Positions 52,696 through 61,382 of a DNA stretch of 64,000 bases are shown here, piece after piece. Source of the DNA: Sphingomonadaceae bacterium 3R27E2-A (GTDB lineage Bacteria; Pseudomonadota; Alphaproteobacteria; Sphingomonadales; Sphingomonadaceae); assembly GCA_005503165.1 (NCBI GenBank), contig SCNT01000021.1:1-64000 (forward strand), given 5' to 3'. The notes below the pieces were generated by a model. It saw only the letters and a program-made list of their open reading frames with translations. It was not told where the DNA came from and did not search any database. The position numbers and the translations under genes were made by a program. How positions within the stretch are numbered: the stretch's first letter is position 1; the number at the start of each line of letters is the position of its first letter.

Positions 52696-54240
52696 ATGAT
52701 CCCCGAAGACAATTCGGTAGCGTGGCGCGACGACGTCCGCGAAATCGAGGCGCTATCGGAGCTCATGCTTCGCGAGGCCAGCGGCTATGTCGTCGTCTTG
52801 CTCGATCCCGCCGGCACCATCCGCGCGATCAATGGCGAGACCGAGAGGAAGGGACTTTGGTCGAGCGCCGATCTGTGCGGCCGCTCGCACGAGATTTTCT
52901 ATCCGCCCGATGAAATGGCGAACGGCCGGCCTGAAGCCGATCTGGCGGCGGCCCTCGCGCAGGGTTCCCTCGAGCGTGAGGCTTGGCGCGTGTGCCGTGA
53001 TGGAACCGAATATCTCGCCAGGCTGACGATCAATGCCCTGAAAGATCAAGCGGGTGTGATTCGCGGTTTCGGCAGCATCGTGCGCGACATCACCGAGGAT
53101 GCGGCAATGCGCGGCTCGATCGAAGCCCGCGAGCGACATCTGCAGTCGATTCTCGCGACCGTTCCCGATGCCATGATCGTCATCGACGAGCGGGGGCGCA
53201 TAACCTCGTTCAGCGCTGCGGCCGAGCGATTGTTCGGTTATGGCGAGAGCGAATTGCTTGGCCGCAATGTGTCCTGCCTCATGCCGCGGGCGGACAGTAT
53301 CAGGCATGACGAATATATCGGCCATTATCTCGAAACGGGAGAGCGCCGAATCATCGGGATCGGCCGCATCGTGGTCGGGCAGCGCCGGGACGGTTCGACT
53401 TTTCCAATGGAATTGTCGGTCGGCGAGGCGGGGGGGCCGGAAGGGCGCATCTTCACCGGCTTCATTCGGGACCTGACGGAAAAGGAACATGATGAGCTGA
53501 GGCTCAAGGAATTGCAGGCCGAGCTTGTGCATGTCTCGCGGCTGAGCGCGATGGGAACGATGGCCTCGACCTTGGCCCATGAGCTTAACCAGCCGCTGAC
53601 TGCCATTGCCAACTATCTGGAGACGACGCGGGATCTTGTTGACGGGGAAGGGGATATACCGCGGGATATCCTGCACGAAGCGCTGACGGAGGCCGCCAAT
53701 GAGACCCTCAGGGCAGGCTATATTGTTCGCCGCCTCAGGGATTTCGTAGCTCGGGGCGAGGTGGAAAAGACCGTAGAGGATTTGCCGCGCCTGATCGACG
53801 AGGCAGGCAAGCTGGCGCTTATCGGTGCCCGGGAACGCGGGGTCCGCAGCTTTTTCACCTTCGACCCGGCCGCGACACCTACGCTCGTGGACCGCGTCCA
53901 GATCCAGCAGGTTCTGGTCAACATCATGCGCAATGCCATTGAAGCGATGGCGGACTCCGAAGTGCGGGAACTGCGCGTTTCCACCAGGCTGCGGGCCGAC
54001 GAGATGATCGAGATTGCGGTAGAGGACAGCGGTCCCGGCATTGCGGAGGACGTGATACCGCGGTTGTTCCAGGCTTTTGTCAGCAGCAAATCGGACGGCA
54101 TGGGGCTCGGCCTGTCGATCTGTCGGACGATCGTTGAGGCTCATGGCGGACGGATCTGGGTCGAGGACGGTCCAGGCGGTGGAGCCGTGTTCCGATTCAC
54201 CTTGGTTCACGCAAAGCTGGAGGAAGAACATGCAGGATAA
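52696..54240 (+). CDS. fixL: FixL-like heme-PAS sensor histidine kinase
   Basis: The 514-residue kinase has an N-terminal PAS (about 30-130) and a second PAS (about 145-265). The second matches the FixL heme domain: RHDEYIGHYLETGERRIIG with the proximal His (His204), and IGIGRIV with Arg224, the O2-sensing Arg220 equivalent. Relative to B. japonicum FixL, Arg206 is His and His214 is Arg. HisKA (LAHELNQPLTA, His295) and HATPase domains follow. ATG 52696 follows TGGGG and is preferred over a TTG at 52624. It overlaps fixJ by 11 nt. It likely senses oxygen; no transmembrane segment is seen. Confidence 0.88.
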   Translation: MIPEDNSVAWRDDVREIEALSELMLREASGYVVVLLDPAGTIRAINGETERKGLWSSADLCGRSHEIFYPPDEMANGRPEADLAAALAQGSLEREAWRVCRDGTEYLARLTINALKDQAGVIRGFGSIVRDITEDAAMRGSIEARERHLQSILATVPDAMIVIDERGRITSFSAAAERLFGYGESELLGRNVSCLMPRADSIRHDEYIGHYLETGERRIIGIGRIVVGQRRDGSTFPMELSVGEAGGPEGRIFTGFIRDLTEKEHDELRLKELQAELVHVSRLSAMGTMASTLAHELNQPLTAIANYLETTRDLVDGEGDIPRDILHEALTEAANETLRAGYIVRRLRDFVARGEVEKTVEDLPRLIDEAGKLALIGARERGVRSFFTFDPAATPTLVDRVQIQQVLVNIMRNAIEAMADSEVRELRVSTRLRADEMIEIAVEDSGPGIAEDVIPRLFQAFVSSKSDGMGLGLSICRTIVEAHGGRIWVEDGPGGGAVFRFTLVHAKLEEEHAG

Positions 54241-54862
54241 GCGCCTCATTCATCTGGTCGATGACGAAGAGGCCATCCGGAAGTCAGCCGGATTCATGCT
54301 GCGGACGGTGGGGTTCGAGGTACGGACCTATGCGAGCGGCGTGGAATTTCTGAAGCTGGCACGCACGGCCGAGACTGGATGTGTGCTTCTCGACGTTCGC
54401 ATGCCTGAGTTAGATGGGCTTCAGGTCCAGTCGGAAATGGCGCAGCGCGGCATCAATATGCCGGTCGTCGTCCTGACCGGTCATGGCGACGTCACTCTCG
54501 CGGTGCAGGCGATGAAGGCGGGCGCAGTGGATTTTATCGAGAAACCCTTCGAGAAGGCATCGCTGCTTGAGGCTATCGACCGCGGATTCGCGCGTATCGA
54601 CCGGGTCGATGTCCGAGCGACGGAAGAAGCCGAAGCGCAGGTCCGGATCGGCGTCTTGACGCCCCGCGAGAAGGAGGTTCTCGATGGGCTCGCGCGAGGC
54701 TATCCCAACAAGACCATCGCCTATGATCTAGGCGTTTCTTCGCGAACCGTCGAAGTCCACCGGGCAAGCCTGATGAGCAAGTTGGCTGTCCGCAGTCTTT
54801 CCGATGCGCTCCGGATTGCATTTGCTGCGGGCCTTGGTCGCAGCGAAGCCAAACTGGGATGA
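54230..54862 (+). CDS. fixJ: FixJ-family response regulator
   Basis: The 210-residue regulator has a receiver (phospho-acceptor Asp55 in VLLDVRMPELDG; VVLTGHGD; DFIEKPFE) and a LuxR-type HTH (LTPREKEVLDGLARGYPNKT; VSSRTVEVHRASLMSKL). It is translationally coupled to the kinase gene. It should activate genes under low oxygen, and box-like sites lie upstream of three transcription units in this window. Confidence 0.9.
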   Translation: MQDKRLIHLVDDEEAIRKSAGFMLRTVGFEVRTYASGVEFLKLARTAETGCVLLDVRMPELDGLQVQSEMAQRGINMPVVVLTGHGDVTLAVQAMKAGAVDFIEKPFEKASLLEAIDRGFARIDRVDVRATEEAEAQVRIGVLTPREKEVLDGLARGYPNKTIAYDLGVSSRTVEVHRASLMSKLAVRSLSDALRIAFAAGLGRSEAKLG

Positions 54863-54870
54863 TTACGTAG
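54863..54870 (+). promoter_or_regulatory. FixJ-box upstream of the receiver gene
   Basis: TTACGTAG matches all eight positions of KTAMGTAR, directly after the fixJ stop and 67-74 nt before the ATG of the receiver gene at 54937. The distance is right for FixJ activation. Confidence 0.55.
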
Positions 54871-54936
54871 CGACTGAGATACGCGGTTCTGGAATGCTGC
54901 ACTCACGGAGAATCGATTTTCGGATGCTCGCCACTC

Positions 54937-55335
54937 ATGTCTGTGCACATCGGGCAATCGTCCCGTCACCCCTTCACGATATTGGTCTCGGACGACGACC
55001 CGGGCGTTCGCCGTTCGACGCAATTGATGCTGCGGGCCCAGGGATTTCGGGTCCGGGCCTATACTAGCGGCAGCGCGCTATTGGCCGACCCGCGATCACT
55101 TCATGCCGATTGCCTTGTCGTCGACTTTCGCATGCCGGACATCGACGGCCTGTCACTCCTGAGACGCTTACGCTCGAAGGGCTGGTGCGGTTGCGCGATC
55201 ATGATCTCGGCCTATCATGACGACGCGCTGGAACGCGAAGCGAGGCGCGTTGGATTCGAGCATGTCATTGCAAAGCCGCTGATCGCGCGCGCACTGCTCG
55301 AGGCGATCGCTTGCTCCGCAAGGGATCATGGCTGA
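54937..55335 (+). CDS. Single-domain response regulator (receiver only)
   Basis: The 132-residue protein is a receiver domain only (ILVSDDDPGVRRSTQLML, Asp63 in VVDFRMPDIDG, Lys in HVIAKPL) with no output domain. It lies 74 nt after fixJ. It could compete for phosphate from FixL, like single-domain FixL-regulating receivers, or be a branch of the pathway. Its stop overlaps the stop of the converging MFS gene by 10 nt. Confidence 0.85.
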   Translation: MSVHIGQSSRHPFTILVSDDDPGVRRSTQLMLRAQGFRVRAYTSGSALLADPRSLHADCLVVDFRMPDIDGLSLLRRLRSKGWCGCAIMISAYHDDALEREARRVGFEHVIAKPLIARALLEAIACSARDHG

Positions 55336-56552
55336 CTGGACCGATCGCTCGTCCGTTCCCCCTCTTGCCACAGCAAAGGCAGGCTGAGAGCGACGATCAA
55401 TGCCGCCGCCGCCAGGGTGAACGTGATCACCCACTGCTGCCCCACTCCCGCGAGCGCAAGCCCGATCGGCGCCGCCGCCTGTCCAATACTCGCCGCCGCA
55501 TGCTGGAGCCCGAGCCGAGCACCCGAAACCCGGGAGCTGCGGTTGCTGATCCAGAAGCTGGTCACGAGGCGAAGGCTGGCCGCGCTCCAGCCGAGAAGGA
55601 AAGCGATCCCCGCGAGACCGAGGATCGACCGCGGATTTTGCGAAGCCAACAGTCCGATTGCCAGAACGAGCAGCATAAGACGCGTGAGATCGACCGGCCG
55701 GCGGACAAGCCAACCCAAACGGGCCTGCGCGATTTGTGCCGCGAGCATGCCGACGCCGCAAAGGCTCAGCATGAAGGCGATGGCTTCGCGGTCGAGCGGA
55801 AGGCCTTGGCCGGTCACCAGCAGACCGATGTGAAGGGCCGCCAGGGCAGCGCCGGCGATAATGGTGATGACGAGGAGTGTCGCAGTCTTCCGGTTGTTGT
55901 CGCGGTTGCTGCGGCGCGGGATGGCATGCGAACGAGACCGTTTGGGAAGCTGAGAGGGCGACAGCAGGCAACCGGCGAGCAAGAGTGCCAGGGCGAGAGG
56001 GAACAGCGGGGCCGACGGCAGCAGCGGAAAAGACAATTGTGTGAGCAGGGGGCCGGCCAGGTCGCCAAGAAAGACAAAGCTGGTCAGCCATGTGAAGAGA
56101 CGGGCCCGACCCACCCGGCTCTCGGCCCGGAAGCCCGCAGCAAGGAGCGAGAGAGGAATGATGGCCCCCGACGCCATGCCCGACAGGATGCGCAGAAGAT
56201 ATAAGGTGGCGAGATCGGTACTGCCGAACGCCAGTGTCGTTGCCGCGAGGACCAGAAGCGCGATCCGAAGAAGCACCCGATAGTCCATGCGATCGGCCAA
56301 CCACCCCCAAATGGGCGCAAGGCCGAGAGCGGCAAGAGGAAAGGAAGCCGAAAGGCTCACTATATGGAAATCGTGGGTTGCGGCAACGGGGATCACCGCG
56401 CCGCCCTCGATCAAGGACGGCAGAAAAGCGATGGCGGCCGTTTGCGTGGCCGACGTCGCGGCAACGGCAATCAGGAGGAGCAAGAATCCGAAGCTTGATC
56501 CGCCAAAAACTGCGGAGTTCCGGCTGGCTGCCGCAGGACCGAAAATCTTCAC
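55326..56552 (-). CDS. MFS transporter
   Basis: The 408-residue twelve-helix protein has the MFS loop motif GWLADRMDYRVLLR after helix 2 and an interdomain basic loop (KRSRSHAIPRRSNRDN). The start is GTG 56552. The substrate is not evident. It converges on the receiver gene and has no close functional partner. Confidence 0.82.
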   Translation of the reverse strand: MKIFGPAAASRNSAVFGGSSFGFLLLLIAVAATSATQTAAIAFLPSLIEGGAVIPVAATHDFHIVSLSASFPLAALGLAPIWGWLADRMDYRVLLRIALLVLAATTLAFGSTDLATLYLLRILSGMASGAIIPLSLLAAGFRAESRVGRARLFTWLTSFVFLGDLAGPLLTQLSFPLLPSAPLFPLALALLLAGCLLSPSQLPKRSRSHAIPRRSNRDNNRKTATLLVITIIAGAALAALHIGLLVTGQGLPLDREAIAFMLSLCGVGMLAAQIAQARLGWLVRRPVDLTRLMLLVLAIGLLASQNPRSILGLAGIAFLLGWSAASLRLVTSFWISNRSSRVSGARLGLQHAAASIGQAAAPIGLALAGVGQQWVITFTLAAAALIVALSLPLLWQEGERTSDRSSQP

Positions 56553-56575
56553 GGGAACATTTGAGCTTTTCAGAC

Positions 56576-56605
56576 AAAAAGCCCGCTGCCACGGGGGCAG
56601 CGGGC
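56576..56605 (-). terminator. Rho-independent terminator after the Met/His-rich protein gene
   Basis: Arms GCCCGCTGCC (56581-56590) and GGCAGCGGGC (56596-56605) have a 5-nt loop. On the minus strand the stem is followed by TTTTT (56576-56580). It lies 27 nt beyond the stop of the gene at 56632-56970. Confidence 0.88.
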
Positions 56606-56631
56606 TTCCGGGGGGATGGACCGACCGATGC

Positions 56632-56970
56632 TCACATATGCTCGTGCTTCATCGGCATGTCTTTCGGTTTGTCCGCAGGCTTGGACGTCCCCATGCCGCC
56701 CATGGCAGGCATGGGCTTGTCGTTGCCGCCGCATCCACCGCCGGACTGATCCTGCATCTTTTCCATGCCCTCGCGGTGATCTTTCATCATCTTGTCGTGC
56801 ATCTGCTGTCCGCCGTGGTCCATGCCGTGGCGATGCTCGTCGCCGGGCTTCTGGGCCGGCGCGGTGGCGGCCGGCTTCTTCGGCGGCCCTTTGCTCTCGT
56901 CGGCGAGGACCGGCATCTGGGTCAGGGCGAGGAGGCCAAGGACCGTCAGAACAGGGGAAATCTTGCGCAT
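56632..56970 (-). CDS. Secreted Met/His-rich protein
   Basis: The 112-residue protein starts at ATG 56970 with a signal peptide (VLTVLGLLALTQMPVLA) and a mature chain rich in Met, His, Lys and Gly (HRHGMDHGGQQMHDKMMKDH; MPMKHEHM at the end), with one Cys. Such compositions bind Cu+ or Ag+. It has no known family. It is last in the minus-strand copper/redox block and ends in a strong terminator. Confidence 0.7.
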   Translation of the reverse strand: MRKISPVLTVLGLLALTQMPVLADESKGPPKKPAATAPAQKPGDEHRHGMDHGGQQMHDKMMKDHREGMEKMQDQSGGGCGGNDKPMPAMGGMGTSKPADKPKDMPMKHEHM

Positions 56971-57122
56971 GATGTGTCTCCATTCGAAATCTTTGCTTTG
57001 TATCGACACCAAGTCGGATCGGCGCCGCTGTGCTCGATATGCTGCACCGAACGTCCGGATCGAAATACGTGAAGCCCACATGTTGATCTCTCGCCCGAAG
57101 AAAATCGGAACGCCACGTGCTG

Positions 57123-57563
57123 CTATGAAGACATGACCATCATGCCGCACCCCTCGGCACAGCGGCGGCATAAGTTCGCGCAGCGCAACAGCTGTGCGTC
57201 ACCCGTGAATGCAGCGCAGTTTTCCGCGCACAATCGGCAGATCTGCTCGCAGGTCTGGCAAAGGATCCCATGAGCCGGAGAATTGCGAAGCAGCGATTGC
57301 GCGGTCGTGAGGCAAATCCCGGCGCAATCGGCGAGAATAGCCATGATCCCCGGAGCGGCCTTGTCGCCGCCCTCTTCTAGGCAATGGCGCGCGGCTTCGA
57401 TGCAGCTTCGATGCGTTTCCAGGCACAACGCCGCGCAATCGGCAAGCGGCATTGCATGGGAGTCGGGCATTCCCCCGCCGGGCGGTGGATCTTCGGCGCG
57501 CGCGGCGCCGACGAGCATTGTCAGGGCAAGCCCGGTCCCCAGGATCGATCGCCTCTCAAGCAT
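57123..57563 (-). CDS. Csp-like four-helix-bundle copper storage protein, Tat-exported
   Basis: The 146-residue protein has a Tat-like leader (LERRSILGTGLALTMLVGA) and a helical Cys-rich body with 15 cysteines in CxxxC-like spacing along helices (DCAALCLETHRSC; CQTCEQICRLCAENC; CANLCRRCAEGCG). This matches the four-helix-bundle copper-binding family (Csp), which stores many Cu+ ions in the bundle core. An exported form is known for Csp1 of methanotrophs. ATG 57563 was chosen because it opens the Tat leader. It probably buffers periplasmic copper. Confidence 0.87.
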   Translation of the reverse strand: MLERRSILGTGLALTMLVGAARAEDPPPGGGMPDSHAMPLADCAALCLETHRSCIEAARHCLEEGGDKAAPGIMAILADCAGICLTTAQSLLRNSPAHGILCQTCEQICRLCAENCAAFTGDAQLLRCANLCRRCAEGCGMMVMSS

Positions 57564-57650
57564 GAAAATTCTCCCATTGAATCGAGCCATGCGGCCGAAG
57601 CCGCCATCCTCTCGGAAAGATGCGCCTGAGCGTGTCGGATGGCATGGTGG

Positions 57651-58055
57651 TCACCGGTCCGTCGCCGCGTCGAGGCGGGCGCGCTCCATGCGCGTATTCT
57701 CCCAAGGCCAATGACCATTGATCTCGACGCCCAGCGAAATGCTCAGGAAGGTACGAACAAACACGAGGCCCGCGAGCACGACGAGGTCGTTAAGCGTAGG
57801 GTTGATCACCAGTGATTTCACGATGTCGCCCGCTACGAGAAACTCAAGGCCGAGCAATATGCTGCGACCGAGTGTCGATCGGAACGGACGATAGGCTTCG
57901 GCATAGAGGCCTCGACAGGCCTGACGGAGAAACGTCGCGGTCGCCAGCGCGGCACCTGTCAGGATGGTTGCCGTGCCGCTCAGTTCCAGGATAACCACGG
58001 CGAGGCGGAACAGGCTCTCGAGCCAGTGACCGCTTCCGCCGTCAATGGTGATCAT
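57651..58055 (-). CDS. DUF1622 membrane protein
   Basis: The 134-residue protein has three to four helices with the DUF1622 pattern LAVVILELSGTATILTGAAL, then LGRSILLGLEFLVAGDIVKS. The family function is unknown. Its start overlaps the stop of the multiheme cytochrome gene by 14 nt, suggesting co-translation and a link to that electron-transfer module. Confidence 0.82.
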   Translation of the reverse strand: MITIDGGSGHWLESLFRLAVVILELSGTATILTGAALATATFLRQACRGLYAEAYRPFRSTLGRSILLGLEFLVAGDIVKSLVINPTLNDLVVLAGLVFVRTFLSISLGVEINGHWPWENTRMERARLDAATDR

Positions 58056-58755
58056 ACCAGCCTCTCCTGCGAATATTGTTGAAACTGTCGGTCGTGTGAC
58101 AGGCATAGCATTGTTCCACGGTCGCCCGCTCGCCTGCGGCGCGCTGCGAAACCATGCTGAAATGCTCCATATAGTGGCTCGGCGGCGCCCGGTGGCATTC
58201 GGAGCAGTTCCGGGAATTGGTCGAGGGATGCCGGTAGCCGTCGATGCGCCAGCTGTCGGTCGCGTGGCAACTCGCGCAGCGCGTTCCGAAGAGGCCCAGA
58301 TGAGGGTCGCGAATGGAATGGCAACCAGCACAGGCGAGCACGCCTGTCACCGCGCCGCCGGCGGTCGCGGCGGCGGGGCGCTGCGACCATATTCCCGGCT
58401 TGAACAGGGCCTTGTGATCCATGCGAATGAGGCTCTGTCTGCCCGCATGCTCGACGTGGCATGAGGTGCATTGCAAGGCCGAGGCATGGAATTGGGTCGA
58501 TTGCTTGTTTCCGAAGTCGGTCGCGGCATGACAACTCTTGCAAGTCTCCCCCGTCACACCAGCGATGGGGGTGTGGCAGTTTCGGCACGATGCTGCGAGG
58601 CTGCGGTGGGCTTCGGACAGGGGGCCCGGCGAAACGAGCTGCGCGACCACGCCGGCCTGAGGCGGCGCGTTCGACCGCGACAGCGCCGGTAGCCCAAGCA
58701 GCACGACGAGCAGGCTGGTCGCAAAAAGGGCCGGAAGCAGCCAGTGGCGCATCAT
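58042..58755 (-). CDS. Seven-heme periplasmic cytochrome c
   Basis: The 237-residue protein has an N-terminal signal/anchor (WLLPALFATSLLVVLLGLPA) and seven CxxCH heme motifs in order: CRNCH, CKSCH, CTSCH, CAGCH, CASCH, CSECH and CYACH. Additional His residues can be second ligands. It resembles the cytochrome c3/NapC-type multiheme group. Its start overlaps the stop of the cytochrome b-like gene, so the two are coupled. It would carry electrons from the membrane to a periplasmic acceptor. The acceptor is not known. Confidence 0.88.
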   Translation of the reverse strand: MMRHWLLPALFATSLLVVLLGLPALSRSNAPPQAGVVAQLVSPGPLSEAHRSLAASCRNCHTPIAGVTGETCKSCHAATDFGNKQSTQFHASALQCTSCHVEHAGRQSLIRMDHKALFKPGIWSQRPAAATAGGAVTGVLACAGCHSIRDPHLGLFGTRCASCHATDSWRIDGYRHPSTNSRNCSECHRAPPSHYMEHFSMVSQRAAGERATVEQCYACHTTDSFNNIRRRGWYDHH

Positions 58756-59477
58756 GGCCAGCGAAGACCAAAATAGACCGCGGCCGCGATATGGAGAATC
58801 ACGAGCGCGTAAAGCAGCGAACCGGCCACGATATGAAACCATCGCCAGCGTGCGAAAAGTACTCCCGTTACTTCCTCTGCCCGCACGGCATATTCGGTGT
58901 CGGAAATGGCCGCGGCAAGCTTGATCGCATCCTGCGGTGGTGGTTCAGCGGGCTGGTTTGCGCGGGTGAAGACATATCGAAGCCAGCGTGGCGGCTCCTG
59001 CGTCTCCCCAATTTCGCCCGGCGCCGCCGGAATGTCCAGAAAGGCCGACTGGAGCGAAGCCAGTTCCGACTTGCGGCCGCGCAAGGCCCTTGCAAGTTCG
59101 CCGAGAAGATAGCGCCCGGCAAATCCGCTTGCAACGGTGAGGAGGAGGAGGCCGGTTAGCATGAGGCCCAGCGGACTCGCGAACTTGTGCGCGGTGTGAA
59201 GGAGGGCGAAGAAAGCTCCCAGAACGCCAGAATAGATATGAACGGCAAGGAGCGTCGGCTTACGCACATAGCGCGTAATCCGACGATCGAGCGGCGGGAT
59301 ATGTTTGGCCGCCACATAGGGAAGCGTCAGCAGCATGCACAGGGCCGCAAGGATGCCGAGCAGACCGCCGCCGAGGCTACCGGGGAAGCGTGGGGATGCG
59401 TGAACGAGAAATCCGGCCGGAAAGACCAGAATGAACCCCACCAGAAGCACCATCAATATGTCGCCGCGTTCGCGCAT
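58752..59477 (-). CDS. b-type cytochrome-like integral membrane protein
   Basis: The 241-residue protein has five likely helices. Histidines lie in pairs suited to two hemes: AVHIYSGVLG and ALLHTAHKF in the third helix, and WFHIVAGSLL and VILHIAAAVYF in the last. This arrangement is like cytochrome b561/b6-type electron-transfer proteins. A central loop of about 80 residues lies between helices 4 and 5. Its start overlaps the reductase stop by 1-3 nt, and its stop overlaps the heptaheme start. It would pass electrons across the membrane. Confidence 0.75.
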   Translation of the reverse strand: MRERGDILMVLLVGFILVFPAGFLVHASPRFPGSLGGGLLGILAALCMLLTLPYVAAKHIPPLDRRITRYVRKPTLLAVHIYSGVLGAFFALLHTAHKFASPLGLMLTGLLLLTVASGFAGRYLLGELARALRGRKSELASLQSAFLDIPAAPGEIGETQEPPRWLRYVFTRANQPAEPPPQDAIKLAAAISDTEYAVRAEEVTGVLFARWRWFHIVAGSLLYALVILHIAAAVYFGLRWP

Positions 59478-61354
59478 CAGGCTTCAACCACGATCGGCTT
59501 GCCGCTGCCTTTGGCCTGGCAAGCCAATATATAGCCGTTCGCCTTGTCTTCCGGCGCCAGGCCCGCTTCGTTCGCCATCGTGACTTCACCGTCGAGCAGC
59601 TTGGTGACGCATAGTCCGCAGTCTCCGGTGCGGCAGGAATAGGGTATCTCGACGCCAACCCCCTCGGCGGCTTCGAGCACGGTCTGATCGCCAGCCAGGG
59701 CGGCGGACACACCCGACAGAGCGAACGTCACCGAAGCTTCGGCAATCCTTGTGGAAGGCGCGGACGGAGGCTGTACCGTGCGACTTGCATCGTTGCCGGG
59801 CGCGCTGGGCGCGTCGACTGGATCGATGGGCAGCGATGCGGGCCCAAAGGCTTCGGTATGAAGTTGCACTTCCGGCACGCCGAGCTCGGCGAGCTCCGCC
59901 TTCATCGCCGCCATCATCGCGGGGGGACCGCACAGGTGGATGCGGCGGCGCGCGATGTCGGGGACGGCCGAAAGCAGCATGTCCCGCGTCAGGGGGCCGA
60001 CGGCGCCATGCCAGACCGTCCCTGGCGAGCGCTCCATCGCGGCGAAGACATGCAGATTGTCATGAAGCCGCTCGAGTCGCTCGATTTCGTCACGGAAGAC
60101 GAACTCGTCCGTGGACCGAGCGCCATAAAGGAAGAATATCTCGCCCGGCCAGGCGGTGTCTGTAAGATAGCGCAATACCGACATCATCGGCGTGATCCCG
60201 ACACCGCCCGCGATGAGCACGATACTATCCGCGGTCGTCCCAGTGAAGGTGAAGGAGCCGAAAGGGCCCGAGGCTCGAACAAGATCCCCGACAATGAGCG
60301 TGTCGTGCAGGTGGCGGGACACCGCTCCCTGCTCCTCGCGCTTCACCGTCAGTTCGACATAGGCCCGCTGCGTCGGCGACGAAGCGATAGTGTAGGATCG
60401 GCGGGCACGCTTGCCGGGCTCGGGCTCGACCTCGATTTGCAGAAACTGACCGGGCAGGAAATCGAAAGGCAGCCGGTCGGCTGCGGGATCTGCGAGACGG
60501 AAGGTCCTGATGGTCGGCGTCTCCCGGATGATCCGCGTCACCCGCAGCGGTCCGGACCAGGGCCGGGGCTTGCGCAGCGAAGCACCGGCCGGGGCGGGCG
60601 CGTTGCTTGGCGCGAGCGCTCCGGCCGTAGCGGCCTGCATCTCCGGAGCTGCGGCCGGCGACGGTTGCGTGTTGGCGACCTTCGCGGTTCCTTTCCTGGC
60701 TGCGACGATCTGACGGATGCGCTTGAGACGAAGTAGCTGCAACGCGGCGAGGCCGGTACTCAGCAAGAGGAGGAACAGCATCAGCAGCAGGTGGGAGGGA
60801 GACAGGCCGAAAGGATGGGCCGCGTGCGTCTCGTCCGGCTCGATCGACAGGCGATCGCGGAACCAGTTCATCGCGGCGCCCGCCGGCTTTCCGGTCCCGG
60901 CGAGGGCCATCCGGGCAGCCGCACCGCTATCGAGAAGATCGCTGCCTTCGCGAAGATTGCGCACGGCGGCGATTTGCTCGGTCGCCGTTTCGGCGTGCGC
61001 GGCTGCGCGGGCGGCCTCGGAGATCAGCATCAGCCCTCGATGCGACCGTTGCTCGGCTTGCCGCAGCAGGGCTTGCCTCGCCGCGTCATCGAGTGCCGGT
61101 AGCGCGAGCAATTGCGAGAAGAAAGGAGACTGGCGGCGGCCGCCATGCTCGCCTTCCATCATTTCGCCCATCATCGATTGCATTTCGCCCGCGGGCTTCA
61201 TCCCGGATGACGCCATGCTGCCAACCGCCACGCCGCCAGGCGGCGAGGCACTCCCATGATGGGCGGCATGCTCGTCGGCGTCCTCCGCATGGACGATCGA
61301 TGCCGTCAGAAACGTCATCGCCACGCACAGGCCGAAGCGGAATGATTTCTGCAT
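59477..61354 (-). CDS. Membrane-anchored flavin/2Fe-2S reductase with periplasmic Met/His-rich head
   Basis: The 625-residue fusion has a signal peptide (1-23), a periplasmic part (24-185) with HAAHHG and a Met cluster (MQSMMGEMMEGEHGG), and one helix (about 186-208) followed by KRIRQ (positive inside). A cytoplasmic ferredoxin-NAD(P)H reductase module follows (about 265-500: RRSYTIASSP for FAD, AGGVGITPMMSVLRYL and HLCGPPAMMAAMK for NAD(P)H). A plant-type ferredoxin ends it (about 540-625: SCRTGDCGLC and a fourth Cys in ILACQ). It takes electrons from NAD(P)H and passes them to the cluster, probably to the neighbouring b-type cytochrome. I know no named family with this order. Confidence 0.85.
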   Translation of the reverse strand: MQKSFRFGLCVAMTFLTASIVHAEDADEHAAHHGSASPPGGVAVGSMASSGMKPAGEMQSMMGEMMEGEHGGRRQSPFFSQLLALPALDDAARQALLRQAEQRSHRGLMLISEAARAAAHAETATEQIAAVRNLREGSDLLDSGAAARMALAGTGKPAGAAMNWFRDRLSIEPDETHAAHPFGLSPSHLLLMLFLLLLSTGLAALQLLRLKRIRQIVAARKGTAKVANTQPSPAAAPEMQAATAGALAPSNAPAPAGASLRKPRPWSGPLRVTRIIRETPTIRTFRLADPAADRLPFDFLPGQFLQIEVEPEPGKRARRSYTIASSPTQRAYVELTVKREEQGAVSRHLHDTLIVGDLVRASGPFGSFTFTGTTADSIVLIAGGVGITPMMSVLRYLTDTAWPGEIFFLYGARSTDEFVFRDEIERLERLHDNLHVFAAMERSPGTVWHGAVGPLTRDMLLSAVPDIARRRIHLCGPPAMMAAMKAELAELGVPEVQLHTEAFGPASLPIDPVDAPSAPGNDASRTVQPPSAPSTRIAEASVTFALSGVSAALAGDQTVLEAAEGVGVEIPYSCRTGDCGLCVTKLLDGEVTMANEAGLAPEDKANGYILACQAKGSGKPIVVEA

Positions 61355-61382
61355 CTTTGGTCACCCCGCCCGGCGAATCTGC

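Noticed and set aside
52696-54240. FixL without heme ligand
   Set aside because: The residue before IIGIGR is Arg, but the proximal His is the one in RHDEY, 20 residues before the conserved Arg, and it is present.
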